A DNA stretch of 5,269 bases. Origin: Betaproteobacteria bacterium. GTDB lineage: Bacteria; Pseudomonadota; Gammaproteobacteria; Burkholderiales; Burkholderiaceae. Positions 1-5,269 of this stretch are shown here, one piece after another. The notes under the pieces were generated by a model. It searched no databases and was not told where the DNA came from. It worked only from the letters and a program-made list of their open reading frames with translations. Location of the stretch: contig JAGWXN010000234.1 in assembly GCA_018969885.1 (NCBI GenBank), positions 1-5,269 of the forward strand, in the 5' to 3' direction. The translations under genes were made by a program, and so were the position numbers. Every line of letters begins with the position of its first letter. The stretch's first letter is position 1.

Positions 1-8
1 GCTTCGTT

Positions 9-84
<76 letters not shown>

Positions 85-97
85 ACAGCAGTTGCAG

Positions 98-173
98 GTC
101 CCGTTCGTCTAGAGGCCTAGGACACGACCCTTTCACGGTTGTAACAGGGGTTCGAATCCCCTACGGGACGCCA
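98..173 (+). tRNA. tRNA-Glu, anticodon UUC
   Basis: A complete 76-base cloverleaf can be folded. Acceptor stem GTCCCGT at 98-104 pairs with ACGGGAC at 163-169, followed by discriminator G at 170 and encoded CCA at 171-173. The D stem is 107-110 with 120-123. The anticodon stem 125-129 pairs with 137-141 around loop CTTTCAC (130-136), which places TTC at 132-134, so it reads GAA and GAG glutamate codons. The T arm has the usual GGTTCGAATCC core. It is the second member of an Ala-Glu pair. The first gene on the opposite strand ends at 225, so the tRNA pair and the protein cluster are convergent with about 50 bases between them. Confidence 0.98.
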
Positions 174-186
174 CATTGCGTGGCGT
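168..186 (+). repeat. Inverted repeat at the tRNA-Glu 3' end
   Basis: ACGCCAC at 168-174 is perfectly complementary to GTGGCGT at 180-186 around the five-base spacer ATTGC. The left arm contains the last two acceptor-stem bases, the discriminator base and the CCA end of tRNA-Glu, so in the precursor RNA this hairpin would compete with the acceptor stem. No run of T follows (the next bases are GGATTCGGCGG), so it does not meet the usual definition of an intrinsic terminator. It may be a weak 3' processing or termination structure for the tRNA transcript, or chance in GC-rich DNA. Confidence 0.35.
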
Positions 187-224
187 GGATTCGGCGGCAT
201 TGGCGTGCGGGCCTTTAGCCTAGA

Positions 225-1109
225 TCAGCGCCCAGCGCGCCGCATCCGAGTAGCCACGTAAATACCCGAAGCCGCAATCACGCCAATTCCTGTCATCGAC
301 CAGCTGTCGGGAAAATCGCCAAAGGCCACATACGCCACCAGCGTTGCCCACACGATCTGGGTGTAGCTGAACGGTGCGAGCTTTGACGCCGGTGCGTGTT
401 CGAACGCTCGGATCAGGGTGAGATGGCTGGCGGCATTCACCATGCCGCCCACGATCATGAGCGCCACATGCCACCAGGCGATCGGGGTCGTCCAGGTGAA
501 AGGAAGCGCGAGACTGAATAGCGCGAGCCCGACCAGGCCCGGATAGAAAATCGAGGTGTAGGCGCTCTCCAGCCCGGCAATCCGGCGCGTGAGCACCTGA
601 TAGATCGCCATTGAGAAGGCTGTGCCGAGCGGAAAGAGCGCAGCCCATCCGAACACGTCTGCACCGGGTCGAATGATGAGCAACACCCCGGCGAAGCTGA
701 ACCCAATGGCCAGCCACTGACCCAGATCGACTTTTTCCTTCAGTACGATCACTGCGAGCAGCGTGACCAGGAACGGCGAGACAAAGGTGATCGCTGCGGT
801 TTCAGCGAGCGGCATCTGACTGAGGCCGGTGACAAACATGAGCGCCGCGAGGGGCAGTAGCAGCCCGCGCGTGAGCTGGATACCGGGGCGCCGGGTGCGG
901 ATGAAACCCAGTCCCTGCCTGGAGCCCACGACCACGATCAGCACCAGCGTGTGGAAGAAGAAACGGATCCAGAGGATGTAGCCGATCGGGTAGTACTGGG
1001 TCATGTACTTCGAGATCGCATCGGTGATTGCAAACAGAAATACCGCGATCGCGACTAATCCGATCCCCCGAAGGATCTGACGTGCCTCGGCGTTATCACT
1101 CACGCTCAT
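225..1109 (-). CDS. DMT-superfamily transporter, two EamA domains
   Basis: This 294-residue inner-membrane protein belongs to the drug/metabolite transporter superfamily. About ten hydrophobic helices can be seen, near residues 14-34, 42-62, 78-96, 103-123, 130-148, 154-174, 184-204, 211-231, 243-263 and 270-287. They form two tandem five-helix EamA repeats. Each repeat ends in the family pattern: a charged turn and then a long glycine-rich helix (LKEKVDLGQW from 123, then GVLLIIRPG; in the second half GDFPDSW and the helix after it). The length is normal for the family. The ATG at 1107-1109 follows the dehydrogenase stop by 14 bases with only a weak purine stretch (GAGAGA) upstream. It is last in the - strand cluster. 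EamA proteins export or import amino acids and other small metabolites, and the sequence does not reveal the substrate. Import or export of the cluster's metabolite is an inference from position. Confidence 0.92.
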   Translation of the reverse strand: MSVSDNAEARQILRGIGLVAIAVFLFAITDAISKYMTQYYPIGYILWIRFFFHTLVLIVVVGSRQGLGFIRTRRPGIQLTRGLLLPLAALMFVTGLSQMPLAETAAITFVSPFLVTLLAVIVLKEKVDLGQWLAIGFSFAGVLLIIRPGADVFGWAALFPLGTAFSMAIYQVLTRRIAGLESAYTSIFYPGLVGLALFSLALPFTWTTPIAWWHVALMIVGGMVNAASHLTLIRAFEHAPASKLAPFSYTQIVWATLVAYVAFGDFPDSWSMTGIGVIAASGIYVATRMRRAGR

Positions 1110-1123
1110 TGAACCATGGTCTC

Positions 1124-2095
1124 TCAGGGCACGACCTGCTCATGCTCGGGTAGAGGCTCTCCGCGTTCGATCCGCGTGATGTTGGCCAGCATGCGCGAGA
1201 TCGTAGGTTGGAAATTATCGGCAGCGATACCGGCCAGGTGCGGGGAGACCACGAGATTATCGAGTTCGAGGAGTGGCGAATTGGGTGGCAAAGGTTCGAT
1301 GTCATAGACATCGGTAGCGGCGCCCAGGATGACACGTGTCTTGAGCGCCCAGTGAAGATCGCTCTCGTTGACGACCCCGCCGCGCGCAACATTGATCAGG
1401 ACAGCATGGGGTTTCATCCGCTGCAGTGCGTTGCGGTCGATGAGGCCCGCCGTCTCGGCAGTAAGTGGGCAGTGAAGCGAGACCACATCGGACTCCGAAA
1501 GCAGGCGCTCAAGCGCGACGATTTCAACGTCGTTCTCCAACGCAGGGGCGCCTGAGCGGCGGGCGGCGAGTACGCGACATCCAAAGGCCTTGAGCAGCAC
1601 GGCAACGCGTTGCCCGATTGCGCCAAATCCCACCAGACCCACCGTGCGCCCGTGCAGCATCAGGCTGTCGTGGGGCAGGTTGCGCGATCCCCAATGGCCC
1701 TGCTTGAGCTGGGTATGCCCCCAGGCGAGGTTGCGAAGCAGCGCAATCATGAGGCCGATCGTGAATTCTGCCACTGGGATCGCGTTGCTACCTGGCAGAC
1801 GCGCGACGGTGATCCCCGCTGATCGGGCGGCCTCGAGGTCGATGTTGTCGACGCCCACACCCCATTTGTGCAGCAGTCGCAGGCGGCGCGCTGCCCTCAG
1901 AAGCTGCGCGGGGACCGGGATCTGGCCGGTGATGGCGTAGTCGGCGCGTTCGATCAACCGGAGCTGCTCATCCGGATCGTAAGACTTCGCCATCAACAGC
2001 TCGAATGCTGGGTCTACCAGCGCCGTGAAGCGCTCTCGGCCGGACTCGGAAAGCGGGTCGAGAAGGACGATTTTGGGGCGGTTTGGGTGGGTCAT
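1124..2095 (-). CDS. D-2-hydroxyacid dehydrogenase (NAD(P)-dependent)
   Basis: This cytoplasmic oxidoreductase of the D-isomer-specific 2-hydroxyacid dehydrogenase family interconverts a 2-hydroxyacid and a 2-ketoacid. Numbering is from the ATG at 2095 (323 residues). The split substrate domain contains HKWGVGVDNID (76-86) and PGSNAIPVAE (101-110). The nucleotide-binding domain begins with LVGFGAIG (154-161, GxGxxG). The family's catalytic residues are all present: Arg238 in NVARGG, Glu267 in DIEP and His286 in SPH. Two arginines (179-180) occupy the end of the second Rossmann strand, where NAD-specific members usually have Asp, so NADP(H) preference is possible. There is no ACT or other C-terminal regulatory domain, so it is not a full-length SerA; glyoxylate/hydroxypyruvate reductase-like activity is one option. 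The frame stays open upstream to ATG 2119 and TTG 2146. I chose 2095 because homology begins there (MTHPNRPKIVLLDP), although no start has a good ribosome site. Confidence 0.93.
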   Translation of the reverse strand: MTHPNRPKIVLLDPLSESGRERFTALVDPAFELLMAKSYDPDEQLRLIERADYAITGQIPVPAQLLRAARRLRLLHKWGVGVDNIDLEAARSAGITVARLPGSNAIPVAEFTIGLMIALLRNLAWGHTQLKQGHWGSRNLPHDSLMLHGRTVGLVGFGAIGQRVAVLLKAFGCRVLAARRSGAPALENDVEIVALERLLSESDVVSLHCPLTAETAGLIDRNALQRMKPHAVLINVARGGVVNESDLHWALKTRVILGAATDVYDIEPLPPNSPLLELDNLVVSPHLAGIAADNFQPTISRMLANITRIERGEPLPEHEQVVP

Positions 2096-2113
2096 GGGCT
2101 GATCGTGCTCAGG

Positions 2114-2131
2114 CGGCATGGCTCCATGCCG
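2114..2131 (-). repeat. Hairpin in the hydrolase-dehydrogenase gap
   Basis: CGGCATG at 2114-2120 and CATGCCG at 2125-2131 are perfect reverse complements around a four-base loop. The stem is seven base pairs, and in the - strand mRNA the loop reads GAGC. It lies between the GGT-family stop (2171) and the preferred dehydrogenase ATG (2095), so it would form about 18 bases upstream of that start. No U run follows, so it is not an intrinsic terminator. A role in mRNA stability or in tuning the downstream gene is possible. If the dehydrogenase starts at 2119 or 2146 instead, the hairpin falls inside the coding region. Confidence 0.4.
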
Positions 2132-2170
2132 GGAAGTGGCGAACAAGTCTCGGGCGATGCGGGCCCGGTG

Positions 2171-3856
2171 TCAGGAGGTGGAGAATCCGGTGCCCGCCTG
2201 CGCGAGTCCGCCCGAGCGTGCAACCGGCGTGCCATCGGCGCGCCAGCAGGCGGCCCCGGTCATCATGCCGTCGTCATCCAAGCTGATGGCATTCATGCCG
2301 CCCGCGATGCGGGGAACGCTCCGCACCGCATGGCCTCGCTCAGCCAGGGCCGCGCCGGTATGTAAAGCAAGCGGCGCTTCGATTTCCAGCTCGCCGCCTT
2401 CTGTGAAGATACGTGGTGCTTCGAGCGCCTCCTGGAGGCTCATGCCATGGTCCACCAGGTTCACGATTGCCTGCATGGCCGAAGGAAAAATTCGCAATCC
2501 ACCAGGTAGCCCCAGCGCCACCCGCAGCCGCCCCTGCTGCAGCAGCATCATGGGCGCCATCGAGGTGAAGACGCGCTTGCCCGGCGCCACCGATAGTGCG
2601 CCGCCAGGATGCGGATCGAAGTTGTACATGTAGTTGTTGGCGAGAAGCCCGGTGCCGTCGATCATCATGGCGGCACCAAACGCGCCGTTTAGTGTCTGGG
2701 TGCTGGCGATCACCATGCCCTCGTCGTCCGCAATCGTGAGGTGGGTGGTGTCGCACGATTCCGATCCGTGGGCGAGTCCGCTGGCCCACACTTGCCTGCG
2801 TACGGAATCGATCTGGCGCGCGCGCGCAGCCGCATACGCCTTGGAGGTGAGCTGCGTCACCGGCACATCAACAAAATCGGGGTCGGCTGTGGCCACCGAG
2901 CGATCGGCAAAGGCGAGTGCCATGGCCTCTGCCAGCCAATGCGTGGCATCCGTTGACCCGAACCCCGCCCCGCGCAAATCAAAGGCTTCGAGTACGTTTA
3001 GCATCTGAACGATATGGACGCCTGAGGAGGCGGGCGGCGGCGGCCCGATGATTTCATGGCCTCTGTAGGTTCCTCGTATCGGTATTCGGTCCCGAACTGC
3101 GTATTGAGCGAGGTCGGCTTCCGTCATGATGCCTCCCGCACCAGCGAGTGATCCGACCAGCGTGCGGCCGAGCGCCCCCTGATAAAGCGTTGAAGGTCCC
3201 TCGCGCGCGATCAAGGCAAGCGTTTCAGCGCACGCGGGTTGGCGCAGCACACTACCCGCCTCGAGAGGGCGGCCTTCGGGCAAAAATAGCGCAGCAAGCG
3301 CCGGCTGGCGGGCGAGCGCGGCCGCCTGCTCGGTCACGTTGGTCGCGAGATAAGGCGTGACACGGAACCCGCGCTCGGCGAGGCGGATAGCGGGCTGCAT
3401 GACATCGGCCAGCGACATGCGGCCAAAGCGCTCAAGACACTTACACCAGCCTGCGAGTGCGCCCGGTACGGCCACGGCGAGTGCGCCAAGCTCGTTGGCG
3501 CGGTCCACCGTGAGGCGGCGCTCTGCGATGTTGGATGAGTGAATGGGCTGATAGAGCGCAGGGTGTGCCGCCTGGGGGGCGCAGCCAAGTCCGTCCAGGA
3601 TGATGTGTTCACCGCCAGGAAGTCGCACATGCGCAAGGCCACCGCCCAAGACCCCCACCATCATGGGCTCGACCACGCCAAGCGCAAACAGCGCAGCGAC
3701 CGCGGCATCGGCGGCATTGCCGCCCTCCAGGAGCATCTGCATCGCCACGCCAGAGGCGATCGGATGATTGGTCACCGCTACGCCGCGCGCGCCGCGTACC
3801 GGTTGCCGCTGGCACTCGAATCGAAACCGACCTGCGGAAAGCGTGGAGGCCGTCAT
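2171..3856 (-). CDS. Gamma-glutamyltransferase-family Ntn hydrolase
   Basis: This 561-residue protein matches the GGT family along its full length: a proenzyme that cleaves itself before a threonine, which becomes the N-terminal nucleophile of the small subunit. TTHLT at 370-374 aligns with TTHYS of E. coli GGT, so cleavage before Thr370 would give subunits of about 369 and 192 residues. Also conserved are the GVLGGG segment (68-73), TLN (388-390), PGKR (425-428), TSMAP (431-435) and PGG (451-453). Residues that bind the gamma-glutamyl group in E. coli are changed: Arg114 aligns with Leu90 (in DGLGCAP) and Asp433 with Asn412 (in NNYMYNF). The N-terminus is polar and lacks a signal peptide, so a cytoplasmic location is likely, unlike periplasmic E. 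coli GGT. A related amidohydrolase such as the oxamate hydrolase or acylase types is more plausible than true glutathione hydrolase. The ATG at 3854-3856 lies 15 bases after the ligase stop with no clear ribosome site, so translation may be coupled. Confidence 0.92.
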   Translation of the reverse strand: MTASTLSAGRFRFECQRQPVRGARGVAVTNHPIASGVAMQMLLEGGNAADAAVAALFALGVVEPMMVGVLGGGLAHVRLPGGEHIILDGLGCAPQAAHPALYQPIHSSNIAERRLTVDRANELGALAVAVPGALAGWCKCLERFGRMSLADVMQPAIRLAERGFRVTPYLATNVTEQAAALARQPALAALFLPEGRPLEAGSVLRQPACAETLALIAREGPSTLYQGALGRTLVGSLAGAGGIMTEADLAQYAVRDRIPIRGTYRGHEIIGPPPPASSGVHIVQMLNVLEAFDLRGAGFGSTDATHWLAEAMALAFADRSVATADPDFVDVPVTQLTSKAYAAARARQIDSVRRQVWASGLAHGSESCDTTHLTIADDEGMVIASTQTLNGAFGAAMMIDGTGLLANNYMYNFDPHPGGALSVAPGKRVFTSMAPMMLLQQGRLRVALGLPGGLRIFPSAMQAIVNLVDHGMSLQEALEAPRIFTEGGELEIEAPLALHTGAALAERGHAVRSVPRIAGGMNAISLDDDGMMTGAACWRADGTPVARSGGLAQAGTGFSTS

Positions 3857-3871
3857 CGCGCGGGCGCTGGC

Positions 3872-5269
3872 TCAGGCACCGGCCCTGAGTTGTTCGCGGA
3901 GCGCGGTTTTCAGCACCTTGCCGTAGTTGTTCTTAGGCAATGCGTCGGTGAAGAGATAGCGTTTGGGACGCTTGAAGCGTGCAATGTGCGACAGGCATAG
4001 TTCGTCTAGCGTTTCGCCCGACACCTGGGTGCCTGGTCGCGTCACCACGAATGCAACCACCTCTTCGCCCCACTCGGCATGCGGGGCGCCCACAACCGAG
4101 CATTCGAGCACGGCCGGATGACGCAGCAGCACCTCCTCGATTTCCCTTGGATAGATATTGCTGCCGCCGCTGATGATCAGATCCTTCGAACGGTCACGCA
4201 GTGTCAGATAGCCCCGCTCGTCAAACGAGCCGACGTCGCCCGTCCAAAGCCAGCCGCCTCGGAGCGCGTTCCGTGTGGCGTCGGGATTGTTCCAGTAGCC
4301 CGCCATCACGCAATCGCTTCGCGTGACCACCTCACCGATTTCGCCCGTGGGCAGGTCGTGGCCATCATCGCCCACCACGCGGATTTCCACGCCGGTCCGA
4401 GCGACCCCCACGGAGCCCAGCCGCGCGAGGTGGTCTGCGCCGCCATCGCCCGCATGATCACGTTTGGCAAGTCCGGTGAGGGTCATGGGACTCTCACCCT
4501 GTCCGTAGAGTTGCCACAACCGCGGACCGAAGACCTCGAGCGCGCGCTGCAGATCACTCACATACATGGGCGCGCCGCCGTAGTAGAGGGTGCGAAGCCC
4601 TCGGTGGGGTGCACGTACCGACGGCGACTGCAACAGCCGGATGACCATGGTGGGTGCCGCGAACATGGTGACCCGAGGGTAGTGTTCGAAGGCGTCAAAC
4701 ACCAGATCGGGCTCGAATCCGGGCAGGACCACCTGATGCCCCCCCGCAAAGAGATGGGGCAGACCATAGAGCCCGGAGGCGTGGGAGAGCGGCGCTGCGT
4801 GAAGTTTCGTGTCGCCCGGCTCCACATGCTCAATATCGGCGGAATAAATCCATGACATGGCGAGCAGGTTGCGGTGCGAAAGCATGGCGCCTTTGGGGCG
4901 ACCCGTGGTGCCGCTGGTGTAGAACAACCACGCAATATCGGTTGGCGCGCGCTCAACACAGCGTGCTGGCGGTTCGTTGAGAAGGCTGAGGTAGGCGGCG
5001 CTTCCGACCACGGTGATGCTCGGTGCCGGTGCCTGCTGCGCAAGTTCGGGTGCCAGATCGGCCACCAGTCGGTCGGTCGTAAAGACTGCGCGCACGCCCG
5101 CGTCACCCACGATATGGCTCACCTCGCGCGGGTGCAGCTTTGAATTGACGGGTACGGTGCATAACCCAGCCGCCCAGCATGCAAAGAGCAGCTCGAAAAA
5201 TTCGGGTTGGTTCTCCATACAGATCAAGACCCGGTCGCCGTCGGCAAGCCCTAACCTGCCGCGGAGCGC
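3872..5269 (-). CDS. AMP-forming acyl-CoA ligase, N-terminus off window
   Basis: This member of the ANL superfamily activates a carboxylic acid with ATP to an acyl-adenylate and then to the CoA thioester. The frame is open to the right edge with no stop, and the first visible residues (ALRGRLGLADGDRV, then CMENQPEF) are typical of the region about 40-50 residues into the family. The gene therefore starts beyond the window; the TTG at 5227 is internal. About 465 residues are visible of an expected 500-520. Numbered from the first visible codon, the motifs are TSGTTGRPKG (118-127, phosphate loop), YGQGES (255-260, where YGxTE is usual), TGD (343-345), RDRSKD (358-363, domain hinge), GGSNIYPREIEE and the C-terminal NNYGK with the adenylation lysine at 451. 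Overall it resembles fatty- or aromatic-acyl-CoA synthetases; the substrate cannot be assigned. It is first of the visible genes and ends 15 bases before the GGT-family gene. Confidence 0.93.
   Translation of the reverse strand, partial: ALRGRLGLADGDRVLICMENQPEFFELLFACWAAGLCTVPVNSKLHPREVSHIVGDAGVRAVFTTDRLVADLAPELAQQAPAPSITVVGSAAYLSLLNEPPARCVERAPTDIAWLFYTSGTTGRPKGAMLSHRNLLAMSWIYSADIEHVEPGDTKLHAAPLSHASGLYGLPHLFAGGHQVVLPGFEPDLVFDAFEHYPRVTMFAAPTMVIRLLQSPSVRAPHRGLRTLYYGGAPMYVSDLQRALEVFGPRLWQLYGQGESPMTLTGLAKRDHAGDGGADHLARLGSVGVARTGVEIRVVGDDGHDLPTGEIGEVVTRSDCVMAGYWNNPDATRNALRGGWLWTGDVGSFDERGYLTLRDRSKDLIISGGSNIYPREIEEVLLRHPAVLECSVVGAPHAEWGEEVVAFVVTRPGTQVSGETLDELCLSHIARFKRPKRYLFTDALPKNNYGKVLKTALREQLRAGA

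Noticed and set aside
185..224. Intrinsic terminator between tRNA-Glu and the convergent transporter gene
   Set aside because: Only very short GGC/GCC pairings are seen and no T run follows on either strand, so there is not enough to call a terminator.
1124..2095. Assignment as SerA (phosphoglycerate dehydrogenase)
   Set aside because: The catalytic core is shared by the whole family. There is no C-terminal ACT or intervening domain and no serine-biosynthesis neighbour, so a specific symbol is not justified.
1868..2365. A + strand open frame of 165 codons spanning the hydrolase-dehydrogenase junction
   Set aside because: Both ends lie antisense to conserved protein sequence, the translation is low-complexity and arginine/glycine-rich, and there is no ribosome site or domain.
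4079..4855. A long (258-codon) open frame on the + strand opposite the ligase
   Set aside because: It is antisense to well-conserved ligase motifs. Long antisense frames are common in GC-rich genes, and its translation shows no recognisable domain.
5225..5227. TTG as the start codon of the acyl-CoA ligase
   Set aside because: The frame continues upstream to the window edge, encoding GLADGDRV-type sequence typical of the ligase N-terminal domain, so this codon is an internal leucine.

Overview
The window suggests a GC-rich proteobacterium, most likely a betaproteobacterium of the Burkholderiales type. That is an inference from the base composition (roughly 60% G+C by eye), the CCA-encoding tRNA genes and the style of the encoded proteins; no marker gene here fixes the taxon.

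Layout: two tRNA genes lie head to tail on the + strand at the left edge, tRNA-Ala(GGC) at 9-84 and tRNA-Glu(UUC) at 98-173. The rest is one co-directional cluster of four protein genes on the - strand that converges on the tRNAs. In transcription order (right to left) they are an AMP-forming acyl-CoA ligase, cut at its N-terminus by the right edge of the window; a gamma-glutamyltransferase-family Ntn hydrolase; a D-2-hydroxyacid dehydrogenase; and a ten-helix DMT/EamA transporter. The gaps between the genes are 15, 75 (or 24 with an upstream TTG start) and 14 bases, so a single polycistronic mRNA is likely, with its promoter beyond the right edge. None of the three visible starts has a convincing Shine-Dalgarno sequence.

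Taken together the proteins look like a small-molecule catabolic or scavenging unit: a transporter, an amidase-like hydrolase, a CoA ligase that activates a carboxylic acid and a 2-keto/2-hydroxyacid oxidoreductase. The substrate cannot be read from the sequence. The most informative clue is the hydrolase. It keeps the autoprocessing and nucleophile threonine of the GGT family, but it lacks the residues that hold the gamma-glutamyl group in E. coli GGT and has no signal peptide, so it is probably a cytoplasmic amidohydrolase with a different substrate.

Two small perfect inverted repeats lie outside the protein genes: one spans the 3' end of tRNA-Glu and the bases after it, and one sits in the longest gap between the cluster's genes. 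I see no mobile element, CRISPR array or phage gene, and no gene-free stretch longer than 300 bases. I found no strong evidence of a novel defence or mobile system here.
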